Notes under the pieces: generated by a model
Told to the model about the DNA's origin: nothing
The model's input: the letters and a program-made list of their open reading frames with translations, nothing else
The model's database searches: none
Program-made: the position numbers and the translations under genes
Shown: positions 1 to 8,784 of the stretch, one piece after another
Numbering within the stretch: the first letter of the stretch is position 1
Layout: each line of letters begins with the position of its first letter
NCBI GenBank assembly: GCA_900766355.1
Contig: CAAFVD010000009.1
Location: 1-64,000 of the forward strand
From: Candidatus Gastranaerophilales bacterium
Lineage (GTDB): Bacteria; Cyanobacteriota; Vampirovibrionia; Gastranaerophilales; Gastranaerophilaceae
Direction: 5' to 3'
Length of the DNA: 64,000 bases

Positions 1-659
1 GAGAACAATTTGAATGTTCTATCTACGTTATCTTTAGCTACAGATTTCAATGTATCCATTTCTGTTTTGATAGCGTTTCTTTCTTGTTCCATCGCTGCTA
101 AATCTGTGTCGAATTTTTTGTCTTTAGCATTGATTTTTCTCATGTCAGCTTCGTATTTTGCTTCTGCTTTCTTTAATTCTGTTTCGTCTGAAACTTCTTG
201 AAGTGATGTATCTGTTGCAATATTTACTTCTGAATAAATTTTGTTACCTTTTTCATCTACTTCATTAGTTGGTTTTTCAAATACAATAAAACCAGCTTCA
301 ACCATATTACGAAGGACTTCAGTACTAGTACCACTAATAGTCTTACCTGTAGCCTTATTAACTGCTGGTAAATCCGCACATTCTGTCCAATTACCATCTT
401 TATCTTGAACTCTTACTTTGTAGCCTGCAGCAAATAAAGTATTTAATGATGCATCTACATAATTTGCAGAACCGTCTGCACCAATTTGTTTAAATTGAAT
501 TTTTTGTTTGTTTAGAGCATTTTCATACTCTTGATAAACTTGTGTTGATTCATTTGCCATTTGCAACTTTTGAGCTTCTAAGTTTTGAGCCTTATACTCA
601 ATGTCGTGCATTCTTGCGGTCAAATTCAACAATCTTGCTTGTGATGCTGATAAACCCAT
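1..659 (-). CDS. Coiled-coil protein with MGL-SASQ N-terminus (3' end cut by window)
   Basis: The reading frame starts at an ATG (complement of 657-659) behind an AAGGAG-type ribosome site and stays open to the left edge, giving about 219 residues. By comparison with its paralogue at 19676-20479 only one or two residues and the stop are missing. The N-terminus reads MGLSASQARLLNLTAR and begins a predicted helix. A less conserved middle (about 50-150) follows, then a Lys/Glu-rich C-terminal coiled coil ending in a TFKLF-type tail. Function is unknown. Conserved helical ends around a variable middle recall flagellin-like secreted proteins, but this is only a resemblance of layout. The track shows the frame is real because both copies conserve both ends. 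Confidence 0.8.
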   Translation of the reverse strand, partial: MGLSASQARLLNLTARMHDIEYKAQNLEAQKLQMANESTQVYQEYENALNKQKIQFKQIGADGSANYVDASLNTLFAAGYKVRVQDKDGNWTECADLPAVNKATGKTISGTSTEVLRNMVEAGFIVFEKPTNEVDEKGNKIYSEVNIATDTSLQEVSDETELKKAEAKYEADMRKINAKDKKFDTDLAAMEQERNAIKTEMDTLKSVAKDNVDRTFKLF

Positions 660-847
660 TTTCCTTACTCCTTTTTTCTTTTTGTAGACAACTATGCAGA
701 CGCACTTCGCCTGTCGATAACATATCCACTTTCTAGTTCTATGCCATGCATGACGGCACATTTTTTAAGAACTTTAATTTTTTTAAGAATATAGTTACAA
801 ATCTTAACATTTTAGCAAATTTTATCCTCAGATTGCTTTCTATAAAT

Positions 848-1762
848 ATGAATGGTGTTAGTGTAAATAAAAAAGATGATTATATTAGAACTGGTATAGG
901 AACGACTATTGGTATCGCACCTTTAGGATATATCGCCTACGATACTCTTAAACCATTATCTAAACAAAATATAAAACAATATCAACAGGCAATGTTAAAT
1001 ATAATGCCAGACATTGATTCTTTTGAAAATACAAAAGCTGTTGCTCAAACAATTCTTAATAACGAAGGTTTAACAGATAAAGGTGTAAAGATTTTTGTTA
1101 GTAACAACACCCCCGAATCTACAAATAAACTAAATGAACTTTTTAAATTTGAAAAACCTAAACTTTTTATAGAAAAAGCTAAAACAATGCTTAGAAACGG
1201 GTGCAATGCTTGTTATCACCCAAAATCACAATCTGTTATTATAAATGATAAATTTGCTCATTCTTCTATTTTTCATGAAATTGGTCACGCAAAACATTTT
1301 AATAGCAATAATCCATTAATGAAATTACTTGTAAAATCAAGAAATATAACTCCAATGGGAATATCTATTGTTGCACCTATTGCTCTAGGTGTTGCAATGT
1401 TTCATAAAGTTGATAAAACAAAACCTCAAAATGACAAATCAAAAACAGAAAAAACTTTAGATTTTGTTTCAAATCATGCCGGAAAAATAACTCTTGCAAG
1501 CTATATACCTATTATTTTAGAAGAAGGTTTAGCATCAGTAGATGGCATCAAAATGGCGAAAAAATACCTAAAACCTGAACAAATATCAAAGCTAAAAGGT
1601 AACTATTTCAAAGCTTTCCAAACTTATGCAGGTGCAGGTATTTTAGTTGCAGGTGCGATTGGACTTGCTAACATAATAAGAAAAAGTGGAAATAATAAAA
1701 AGCCTTTAGCACAAGCCCAAACGCAAAATCCTACGCAGATACAAAATCAAAATCAAGTATAA
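848..1762 (+). CDS. Membrane-associated HExxH putative metallopeptidase
   Basis: A 304-residue protein if it starts at the ATG at 848; an in-frame ATG at 746 would add 34 residues, and neither start has a clear ribosome site. The motif HEIGH (143-147) followed about 80 residues later by LEEGLAS (224-230) matches the zinc-binding pattern HExxH...E of gluzincin peptidases. Hydrophobic stretches near 15-32, 168-185, 213-224 and around 260-275 suggest membrane anchoring. The C-terminus is Gln/Asn/Pro-rich. Peptidase function is inferred from the motif only; the substrate is unknown. It ends at a strong bidirectional terminator shared with the convergent gene downstream. Confidence 0.75.
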   Translation: MNGVSVNKKDDYIRTGIGTTIGIAPLGYIAYDTLKPLSKQNIKQYQQAMLNIMPDIDSFENTKAVAQTILNNEGLTDKGVKIFVSNNTPESTNKLNELFKFEKPKLFIEKAKTMLRNGCNACYHPKSQSVIINDKFAHSSIFHEIGHAKHFNSNNPLMKLLVKSRNITPMGISIVAPIALGVAMFHKVDKTKPQNDKSKTEKTLDFVSNHAGKITLASYIPIILEEGLASVDGIKMAKKYLKPEQISKLKGNYFKAFQTYAGAGILVAGAIGLANIIRKSGNNKKPLAQAQTQNPTQIQNQNQV

Positions 1763-1764
1763 AC

Positions 1765-1798
1765 AAAACGGACTTCTTAAAAAGAAGTCCGTTTTATC
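1765..1798. terminator. Bidirectional intrinsic terminator
   Basis: A perfect stem GGACTTCTT (1770-1778) / AAGAAGTCC (1782-1790) is flanked by AAAAC and GTTTT, so it has a T-run on either strand. It lies between two convergent genes. Confidence 0.9.
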
Positions 1799-1820
1799 AT
1801 ATTAATTTTATTCAACAAAC

Positions 1821-3632
1821 TTATGGCAATGTTGTTGCTGGAGTTTGAGTTTGAGTTTGTGGAGATTGTTGAGTATCTTGCGCTTTTGGTTGTTCAGGCA
1901 TATTCGTAACAAACACAATATAATACTGTTTACCATCTCCTGATGTTGGCATCCACTCAAGATTTACTGTATTTGTAGTATTAATTGTAAATATATTATT
2001 CAATTCTCCTTGTTCAATTGGAACATCTGCATTTAAAGTATAACCTTCAAAATTGCTTCCTGCATGAGAGATTAACATATATGATTGTTTTTCTTTTGTT
2101 TTAGTAACCTGTACAGGACTCATACCAATATTATCTACATTGATTATTAAAACATCAGGGAAATATTGTCTGATTTCCTTTGAACTAATAATTTTTTTAG
2201 AAAAACTTCCATACGTATAATCTATTTTTGATATCTGTAAACATTGAGAATTATATATTAATAACTGACCTCTTTTTATCATTATTTTAGAATTTGGGTC
2301 AACATTCAAAACTTGGTTAGTTTTTTTGAATTTATTATTATAAACATCAAAACCACCTTGTCCATTATCTGCCAACAACAATGAATCTTTTGAAATTTTT
2401 ACACTATCACTAAACGGAGTCCACATTCCTTCGGCTTGAGAATATACGTATTTATAGCCAATATTTGACATTTCTTTCATAACAGATTTTCTAATATCTG
2501 AAAATATATCTTCTAAATCTCCACTTTGTGGTCTTATTGAATTTAGCATTTTTTCATATTCATACGGATACAAATTATCAAACTGATTAGGAGAAATTCC
2601 GTTCGCTGAAGTTACCATCTTACCAAATATTGGATTCAATTGAGATGATTTATTTTGTTTAATAAATTTTTTATCCCATTTTTTGAAGGTTTTATGTGTA
2701 ATAGCCTTCATCTCTTGTCTATCTGAGGCGAAAATATATCCAAATGTATAATAATATAAGTAATCTCTTACTTCATTTATTTGAGCAAAGTCTTTATTAT
2801 GGAGCATAAATTTTTCATAATCAGAAATACGCTTGTTCATTTCTTTAGGGCTTACTGACAAATAACCACCATTTTCTAAGAACTCACTATTATGTTTTGC
2901 TCTCAAATATAAATATGATTTCATATCAGAATCTACATACGCTCCAAATTTTTTGTATGTAAATCTATAATCTTCTTCCAAATGATATCTTGCATAAGCT
3001 GTATCAGAAACTATTTTTAAACCAACTGGAGCAAGTAATTTGTTATAATATTTTGCACACTTATTAAAATCTTTCTTTGTTTGCGGTAACGAATTCTTAA
3101 TATCTTCTTTTAGAAGATTATCATTAGAGAAAGTTTCTATTTTTAAAAGTTGTTTTCGATAATTATCAAACACTTTTGATTTATCTTCTGCTGAATCATC
3201 AGAGTATTTAAGATATAACACCAAGAAATTTTGAACATCTTTCAAATTACTAATTAAATCTGACAAAGTTTCAGGTTGAGTAAGTTCTGGTATTGCAGAT
3301 GGATCTTGCATATACGCTTCATATTTTGCTCTATCATTACCCAATGCATCTGTAGGTAAATAATTACTCATTAATCTTAAACCAACTACACCAGCACCAA
3401 TAACTACTACAGTTAAAAATACTTTAAAAAAGAAGCCTGTAATAATATCAAATCTTATATTATTAACATCAACCCCCTTCTTTTCTTTTGGTTGTTTATA
3501 ATATGATTTCTTTTTATAAAAATCATCTTGATTATTTTTTATTGAACTAAGTTCTTCTGACAAATCGTAACCACAATTTATACAAAATCTTTGATTATTT
3601 TTAAGTTCCTTACCACATCTTGGACAAAACAT
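1821..3632 (-). CDS. Zinc-ribbon, single-pass membrane protein of unknown function
   Basis: About 603 residues. The ATG at 3632 is preferred over the upstream in-frame start because AGGAG lies 7 nt before it. Residues 1-23 form a zinc ribbon (CPRCG...CINCG). A charged linker follows, then one membrane helix around residues 68-92. The rest is a large, mostly helical domain followed by a beta-rich part, and the C-terminus is a Gln/Thr/Pro repeat tail. The layout (cytoplasmic zinc ribbon, one transmembrane helix, large extracytoplasmic domain) is like TcaA/YvbJ-type envelope proteins, but no specific family is recognised. It is convergent with the HExxH gene and divergent from tcdA. Confidence 0.75.
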   Translation of the reverse strand: MFCPRCGKELKNNQRFCINCGYDLSEELSSIKNNQDDFYKKKSYYKQPKEKKGVDVNNIRFDIITGFFFKVFLTVVVIGAGVVGLRLMSNYLPTDALGNDRAKYEAYMQDPSAIPELTQPETLSDLISNLKDVQNFLVLYLKYSDDSAEDKSKVFDNYRKQLLKIETFSNDNLLKEDIKNSLPQTKKDFNKCAKYYNKLLAPVGLKIVSDTAYARYHLEEDYRFTYKKFGAYVDSDMKSYLYLRAKHNSEFLENGGYLSVSPKEMNKRISDYEKFMLHNKDFAQINEVRDYLYYYTFGYIFASDRQEMKAITHKTFKKWDKKFIKQNKSSQLNPIFGKMVTSANGISPNQFDNLYPYEYEKMLNSIRPQSGDLEDIFSDIRKSVMKEMSNIGYKYVYSQAEGMWTPFSDSVKISKDSLLLADNGQGGFDVYNNKFKKTNQVLNVDPNSKIMIKRGQLLIYNSQCLQISKIDYTYGSFSKKIISSKEIRQYFPDVLIINVDNIGMSPVQVTKTKEKQSYMLISHAGSNFEGYTLNADVPIEQGELNNIFTINTTNTVNLEWMPTSGDGKQYYIVFVTNMPEQPKAQDTQQSPQTQTQTPATTLP

Positions 3633-3752
3633 AATTTTGACTCCTATATATAATAATATCAAAGTTATTATACAACTAAAAGAGTTTTTGAAAATATAAT
3701 TTTTAGAATATTTTGCATTGTTATGTTAATATTTCTTAAAAAGGAGATTATT

Positions 3753-4487
3753 TTGCTAAATCAATTTTCAAGAACAGTATTAATGATAGGTGAAGAAGCG
3801 CTTGAGAAACTTCAAAATTCCAGAGTTGCAGTATTCGGTGTCGGAGGAGTCGGAGGCTATACGGTAGAAGCTCTTGCTCGCAGCGGAGTTGGTGCTATTG
3901 ATGTAATTGATAATGACAAGATTTGTATAACAAATGTCAATCGTCAAATCCTTGCGACTACCAAAACTATAGGTAAATACAAAACTGATGTTGCAGAAGA
4001 AAGAATTTTGGAGATTAATCCTAAGGCAAAAGTAACAAAATACAATATGTTTTTTACACCTGATAATGCTGATGAATTTGATTTTTCAAAATACGATTAT
4101 GTTGTAGATGCGATAGATACTGTTGTTGGCAAATTGGCTATGGTAGAAATCACAAACAAGCTTGGAATTCCTATTATTAGTGCTATGGGTGCAGGAAACA
4201 AAATGGACCCAACAAAATTTGAAGTTACTGATATCTACAAAACCTCTGTATGCCCGCTTGCAAGAGTTATGCGACAAGAGTTGAGAAAACGCAAAATCAA
4301 AAAATTAAAAGTTGTGTATTCGAAAGAACCCCCTTTACCACCATTCAAAGATGTTGAAACACTATGCAAACAAGAAGAAAATATTGTAAAACATCGAGTG
4401 CCTGGTAGCAATGCTTTTGTACCTTCTGTTGCGGGACTAATCATAGCTGGCGAAGTTATAAAAGATTTAATAGGTTACAAAAAGTAA
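3753..4487 (+). CDS. tcdA: tRNA threonylcarbamoyladenosine dehydratase (ThiF/E1-like)
   Basis: Residues 1-244 from a TTG start, chosen because AAGGAG (3741-3746) lies 6 nt before it; the ATG at 3723 lies before that site. The protein has the E1-like Rossmann signature VFGVGGVGGYTVEALARSG, the adenylation-site region with DNDKICITNVNRQ, and VDAIDT. TcdA cyclises t6A37 to ct6A in tRNAs reading ANN codons, using ATP and a sulfur relay. The length fits the TcdA/CsdL group rather than ThiF/MoeB proteins. Its last codons form the first copy of a 20-bp direct repeat that recurs about 400 bp downstream. Confidence 0.9.
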   Translation: MLNQFSRTVLMIGEEALEKLQNSRVAVFGVGGVGGYTVEALARSGVGAIDVIDNDKICITNVNRQILATTKTIGKYKTDVAEERILEINPKAKVTKYNMFFTPDNADEFDFSKYDYVVDAIDTVVGKLAMVEITNKLGIPIISAMGAGNKMDPTKFEVTDIYKTSVCPLARVMRQELRKRKIKKLKVVYSKEPPLPPFKDVETLCKQEENIVKHRVPGSNAFVPSVAGLIIAGEVIKDLIGYKK

Positions 4488-4488
4488 A
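4469..4488 (+). repeat. 20-bp direct repeat, copy 1 (end of tcdA)
   Basis: AATAGGTTACAAAAAGTAAA covers the last codons and stop of tcdA and recurs exactly at 4874-4893, 405 bp away. The two copies bracket the hairpin-rich island. Confidence 0.85.
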
Positions 4489-4519
4489 ACTGAATGAACG
4501 ATAAATATATAAATCCGAC

Positions 4520-4795
4520 GATAGCCTGAAAGTGAATAATCAAACAAAACGAGTACAAAGTCAAAAGCCGAATTTGTTTGAGTTGTGAAACAACGAGTTA
4601 TTCGGCTGATTACGAGTTTATTGTTTGATATGAACAAAAGGCGTGTCGGTGGTTTTGCGTTGCTTTTGCCATCAAAAGCGAATTTCTGTACGGCATTAAT
4701 GCCGGATAGCGAACAGATTGAGGCTATTGGAACAAAGTTCCTTTGCCGAAACTCTGTGAGCGTGGAAGAAATTCAAGACAGCGACTCCGTCTGAA
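4520..4795 (+). ncRNA. Candidate structured RNA or hairpin-rich element
   Basis: This 463-bp gap between tcdA and the glycosyltransferase operon is visibly richer in G+C than its surroundings and full of nested pairings. ATCAAACAA (4539-4547) pairs with TTGTTTGAT (4621-4629). Inside it AGCCGAA (4566-4572) pairs with TTCGGCT (4601-4607), around GTTG/CAAC with a TGAAA loop. Then come GCTTTTG-CCAT-CAAAAGC (4662-4679), CGGCATTAATGCCG (4691-4704) enclosed by CTGT/ACAG, and GGAAC-AAA-GTTCC (4729-4741) enclosed by GGC/GCC. It does not show the conserved blocks of RNase P RNA, tmRNA or SRP RNA. The strand is uncertain. A 69-codon open frame crosses it (4585-4794) but has no ribosome site. It could be a non-coding RNA or a small mobile-element remnant. 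Confidence 0.5.
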
Positions 4796-4856
4796 AGACA
4801 TTAAAATATTAGTTTTTATAAAATTAAGTTATTAATAAGTTAAAACGGTAAAAAAA

Positions 4857-4892
4857 TAACTTTTAGTAACCTAAATAGGTTACAAAAAGTAA
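4857..4892. repeat. Imperfect inverted repeat overlapping direct-repeat copy 2
   Basis: TAACTTTTAGTAACCT (4857-4872) and AGGTTACAAAAAGTAA (4877-4892) pair at 14 of 16 positions with an AAAT loop. The right arm is the second copy of the 20-bp repeat (4874-4893) that ends tcdA. On the minus strand the stem is followed by a T-run, so it could terminate leftward transcription. Confidence 0.7.
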
Positions 4893-4950
4893 ATAAATAT
4901 TCAACATATAACTAAATTAGGTTATAATAGAACCTGTAGAGGAGTATTTT

Positions 4951-5865
4951 ATGAGCTTTTTGAATAAATTATGTTCTGTTAGAAAAATAGATGACCATAT
5001 TATTTTTATGTTTTGTGGTGTTCAAATAAAGATTAAACACAAATCTCATTTTGAATGCCCTACAGTAAAAGATATTGGAGTTACAACAAACAAACGTGAA
5101 ACAAAAGTTATTGTATCTCTTACGACATTTCCTGGACGTATCAACACCGTTGATAAAACTATATCAACACTTTTGACACAAACTTTAAAACCTGATGAAG
5201 TTATTTTATGGTTAGCAGAATCGCAATTTCCAAACAAAGAATTGCCTGAACAACTTACAAAGCTTCAACAATATGGTTTGACAATCAAATGGTGCGAGGA
5301 TTTACGTTCATACAAAAAACTTATCCCTGCTCTTGAAGAATATCCAAATGATATTATTATTACAGTAGACGATGATTTGTATTATGCAGAAGATACAGTA
5401 GAAACTCTTTATAATTCATATGTAAAATATCCAAAAGATATCCACGCTCATCGTTGTGGGCAAATAATATTAAATAAGAATCAAATAGAAGATGTTTCTA
5501 TGCGAAAATTATATTTTACAAAATTTGAAGGTGCATCATATTTTTATAGACAAATAGGTTATGGGGCTGTTTTGTATCCTCCAAATTCTTTGTATGGAGA
5601 AGTTTTAGATAGAAAAAAATTCACAACTCTTGTACCTACCCATGATGATATTTGGTTCTGGGTAATGGCCGTTTTAAACCATACAAAAATTCGTTCCGTA
5701 AAAGGATACGAAGAATCTGTTAATTATGTAGAAAATACTCAACAAGTTGGACTTTGCAAGATTAATAAAGCTACAAACGAAGGTGGTTCTGTTTTAGATG
5801 CAATAGATAAGCTTTCTGAATTGTATCCAAAATTTATATGTATTTTAGAAGAAGAAAGTATTTAA
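4951..5865 (+). CDS. Glycosyltransferase with DDD motif (GT2-like)
   Basis: 304 residues; the ATG follows AGGAG. A Rossmann-like start VIVSLTTFPGRI (53-64) leads to the acidic nucleotide-sugar/metal site TVDDDLYY (138-145), a form of the DxD motif of GT-A enzymes. A late HDDIWFW segment is typical of this group of hypothetical glycosyltransferases. It probably transfers a sugar to a surface glycan (LPS core, O-antigen or capsule); donor and acceptor cannot be read from sequence. It is the first gene of a tight three-gene operon (1 nt before the next start). Confidence 0.8.
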   Translation: MSFLNKLCSVRKIDDHIIFMFCGVQIKIKHKSHFECPTVKDIGVTTNKRETKVIVSLTTFPGRINTVDKTISTLLTQTLKPDEVILWLAESQFPNKELPEQLTKLQQYGLTIKWCEDLRSYKKLIPALEEYPNDIIITVDDDLYYAEDTVETLYNSYVKYPKDIHAHRCGQIILNKNQIEDVSMRKLYFTKFEGASYFYRQIGYGAVLYPPNSLYGEVLDRKKFTTLVPTHDDIWFWVMAVLNHTKIRSVKGYEESVNYVENTQQVGLCKINKATNEGGSVLDAIDKLSELYPKFICILEEESI

Positions 5866-5866
5866 A

Positions 5867-6775
5867 GTGTTTAAATTTATAAAATCTTTATTTTGGCAAA
5901 TAATAAATTCAATAATAAAAATCTGTTTAGAAATCTTTGTTTTTAATCGCAGAATCAGACGAATTCTAAAAGGTGATTTTGCAAAGTTTTATTTGCATAA
6001 ATATGTTAATTATGCAGTTAAAAAGCCTTTTGAAACTAAAGAAGTTAATGAGCCTTATAGAATTTGGCAATATTGGGAACAAGGGTTGGAAAACGCACCT
6101 GAAATTGTACGGGCATGTTTGGATAGTGTTGCTAAGTATAACCCTGATATAGAACGAGTAATAATTTCGCCTAAAAATGTAAGAGAATATGCAAATATAC
6201 CTGAATTTATTTATAAATTAAAAGAAAAGGGTATAATAAAACTTGCACAATTTTCTGACATATTAAGAACCTATTTATTAGTTGAGCATGGAGGGTGCTG
6301 GATAGATGCTACCGTATTATTGACTGCACCATTACCTAAATATATAACAAATGCAGATTTATTTGTTTTTAAAGCTGATGAAAAAGCAGATTTGGACGGA
6401 TTAAATATGGCAAGTTATTTTATATCGGCAAAACCTAATAATAAAATCCTTTGCCAATGTCAATGTTTCTTTGAAAAATATTGGAAAGAAAACAATTTCT
6501 TAGTAAATTATTTTTCTTTTTTACACGCTTTTACAATGATTGCTCTAAGAAACAAAGATTTGTGGGAAAAAGTACCATTCTTTAGTTTCATACCAGTACA
6601 ACAAATGCAAGCAGAACTCGTAAAACCATATAACAAAGAACGATTTGAACAACTTAAACTAATGACACCGATACATAAATTGACATATAAACCAAAAGTT
6701 ATGACAAAACAAAAAAACATAAATCTTGAAGGTTCATTATATGAGGCTATAATTGAGGGGAAAATATATGACTAA
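5867..6775 (+). CDS. Capsular-polysaccharide-type glycosyltransferase (GT32-like)
   Basis: 302 residues from a GTG start just after the previous stop. RIWQYWEQG near residue 65 and SDILRTYLLVEHGGCWIDA (about 127-145) match the GT32 / Caps_synth signature, in which D-x-x-R precedes GG-x-[YW]-x-D and the acidic residues bind the sugar nucleotide and metal. A hydrophobic N-terminus (about residues 5-27) may associate with the membrane. Its stop overlaps the next gene by 8 nt, implying translational coupling. Role in surface glycan assembly is inferred from family and context. Confidence 0.82.
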   Translation: MFKFIKSLFWQIINSIIKICLEIFVFNRRIRRILKGDFAKFYLHKYVNYAVKKPFETKEVNEPYRIWQYWEQGLENAPEIVRACLDSVAKYNPDIERVIISPKNVREYANIPEFIYKLKEKGIIKLAQFSDILRTYLLVEHGGCWIDATVLLTAPLPKYITNADLFVFKADEKADLDGLNMASYFISAKPNNKILCQCQCFFEKYWKENNFLVNYFSFLHAFTMIALRNKDLWEKVPFFSFIPVQQMQAELVKPYNKERFEQLKLMTPIHKLTYKPKVMTKQKNINLEGSLYEAIIEGKIYD

Positions 6776-8663
6776 ACTAAACATTGCGTTCGCACCTGAT
6801 GACGGTTATATGAACATGACTATTGTATCTATGTTCAGCGCCTTGCAGAACAATATTGATTCAGAAGTTGAGTTTATTATTCTTTATTCAAAACTTTCTG
6901 ATGCAAGTTGGGAAAAATTAAAAAACTTTGAAAATAAATTTAATTGTTCTATTAGATATATCAAAATGAACGAAGAAGTTTTCAAAGATTTACCGATGTC
7001 AAAATGGGTGACAGTTCAAGCTTGGTTTAGAATTCAAATTCCTGATTTATGTCCCGATTTAGACAGAGTTTTATATCTTGATTGTGACACTATGGTTAAT
7101 GGTGACATAAAAGAATTATTTACAATGGAAATGGGTAACAATTACGTTGCAGCAGTAAAAGATGTGTGGGACGTAAAAAAGCATCTTAAGAGATTAAATA
7201 TGAAAAGTGATTCATATTTCAACTCTGGAGTGTTACTTATGAATTGTGAACAATTTAGAAAAGATAATGTGTTTGAAAAAATAAAAGAATATTCTCTTGC
7301 AAACAGAAAAATAATAAAATTCTGCGATCAAGATACATTAAACAAAGTTATAGATACAAAAAAAATTAATCTTCCTCAAAAATATAATTTTATGGATACT
7401 TGGTGGAGAAATAATTATAACGAATACGAAGGAGAAGATTTAATAAATTATGAAATAGCTAAAGAATCACCTCTTATTGTTCATCTTACTGGTCCAAAAC
7501 CAAATGTTAAAGGTTGTAAGAATTCAATGGCTGAAAAATGGTGGTATTACGCAAGATTGACAGATGTTTATCTTGAAGAAACTCAAAAATTTAAAAACTC
7601 AAAAGATTGTAAGAAAAAATTTAAACCATTATCTTTTATATTCAATATAAAAAACGAATATAGAGGTAAGGATAAATGGAAAGTCTTAACTCTTTTAGGA
7701 TTCAAACTAAAATTCAGAAAAGAATGTGCTGAAAAAATATTTGTAATTTTTAATACCGCATTTATTGGCGATATTTTATTAAATAATGGGCTTGTACAAA
7801 ATATTAAACATTTTTATCCGAATTCAAAAGTTGTATATGTTGTTCAACCTCAATTTATAGATGTGGCGAAGTATCAAAAAGGAGTAGATGACGTTGTTAG
7901 TTTTGACAAGAAACATAATAACAACCTTCTAGGTATTTTTAATTTTGTAAGGAATTTCCCATACAAAAAAATCTTTGCATCTTTTGTTATCTATTCAAAC
8001 GACAGAAACTTAATCCTTTCTAGATTATTAGGAGCTGAACATATTATTACCGAACCTCATAATAAATTTACAGAAATTTTGTCTACAAAAGAGGAATATA
8101 AACGCAATACATATATCCACAAAAAAGATATTTCAACAGGTTTAATTGAATCATTAACAGGAAAAGCTATACTTGACTTACCTATAGTTTATGAGCCACC
8201 TTATGTTGAAACGGACTTTTTACCTAAAGACAAAGAATATGTTGCAATAACTGCTACAAGTAAATTTAAACCAAAAGATATGTCACCTGAAATTGCAGTT
8301 GAATTAATCAACAAATTAAAAACTATTGGTAAAACTCCAATAATATTAGGTGCAGGAGAAGTCGCAAGAAGTTTTGCGAGAGATATTGAACACTTAGGAG
8401 TTGATGATGTAATAGATTTGGTCGACAAAACTGATTTTGTTCAATTAGCAAATGTCTTAAAGCGTTGTTCTGCATTAGTATCTGTAGATACAGGAACTAT
8501 GCACTTTGGTAATGCTCTTAATATTCCAACCGTTGCCGTATTTTATTCACATGCTAAAGAGATGTGGGCTCCAAATCCTAATTTATACAAAACAATTGTT
8601 CTTTCAGGAACTCCAAACGCAGAAGAAATATTTGATGCATTAAAATTATTGATTAAGAAATAA
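6768..8663 (+). CDS. Two-domain glycosyltransferase: GT8 fused to GT9 (heptosyltransferase-like)
   Basis: 631 residues from the ATG at 6768, which has GAGGGG 7 nt upstream. Residues 1-265 form a GT8 domain: LNIAFAPDDGY at the start, DCD at 105-107, FNSGVLLMN at 151-159, CDQDT near 186-190 and HLTGPKP at 239-245. A linker (about 266-320) leads to a GT9 domain (about 322-631) with FNTAFIGDILLNN at the start and SVDTGTMHFGNAL near the end, the nucleotide-sugar site of ADP-heptose LPS heptosyltransferases. One protein therefore joins a retaining hexosyltransferase and an inverting heptosyltransferase-type enzyme, likely adding two consecutive sugars to an LPS-like core. Confidence 0.88.
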   Translation: MTKLNIAFAPDDGYMNMTIVSMFSALQNNIDSEVEFIILYSKLSDASWEKLKNFENKFNCSIRYIKMNEEVFKDLPMSKWVTVQAWFRIQIPDLCPDLDRVLYLDCDTMVNGDIKELFTMEMGNNYVAAVKDVWDVKKHLKRLNMKSDSYFNSGVLLMNCEQFRKDNVFEKIKEYSLANRKIIKFCDQDTLNKVIDTKKINLPQKYNFMDTWWRNNYNEYEGEDLINYEIAKESPLIVHLTGPKPNVKGCKNSMAEKWWYYARLTDVYLEETQKFKNSKDCKKKFKPLSFIFNIKNEYRGKDKWKVLTLLGFKLKFRKECAEKIFVIFNTAFIGDILLNNGLVQNIKHFYPNSKVVYVVQPQFIDVAKYQKGVDDVVSFDKKHNNNLLGIFNFVRNFPYKKIFASFVIYSNDRNLILSRLLGAEHIITEPHNKFTEILSTKEEYKRNTYIHKKDISTGLIESLTGKAILDLPIVYEPPYVETDFLPKDKEYVAITATSKFKPKDMSPEIAVELINKLKTIGKTPIILGAGEVARSFARDIEHLGVDDVIDLVDKTDFVQLANVLKRCSALVSVDTGTMHFGNALNIPTVAVFYSHAKEMWAPNPNLYKTIVLSGTPNAEEIFDALKLLIKK

Positions 8664-8692
8664 AAAAATATAATTAAGTTTACAATATTAAA

Positions 8693-8721
8693 ATGAGTCT
8701 TTCTAAAACGGAAAGACTCAT
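8693..8721. terminator. Intrinsic terminator between convergent genes
   Basis: ATGAGTCTTTC (8693-8703) pairs perfectly with GAAAGACTCAT (8711-8721). The T-rich flank is better on the minus strand, so it may mainly end the small gene to the right, while also closing the glycosyltransferase operon. Confidence 0.75.
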
Positions 8722-8784
8722 ATTCATTTGACTTAATTCACTAAACACACGACACCTTTTAGAGAGATTAATAAATAGTGTTAG

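Noticed and set aside
542..736. 64-codon plus-strand frame near the left edge
   Set aside because: It lies over the start region of the minus-strand coiled-coil gene and has no ribosome site, so it is a shadow.
4585..4794. 69-codon open frame over the hairpin island
   Set aside because: There is no ribosome site, the frame crosses several perfect hairpins, and the amino-acid content looks like chance translation. I list the island as a possible RNA instead.
4520..4795. Known RNA families (RNase P, tmRNA, SRP RNA) for the island
   Set aside because: None of the conserved blocks I know for these RNAs was found by reading both strands.
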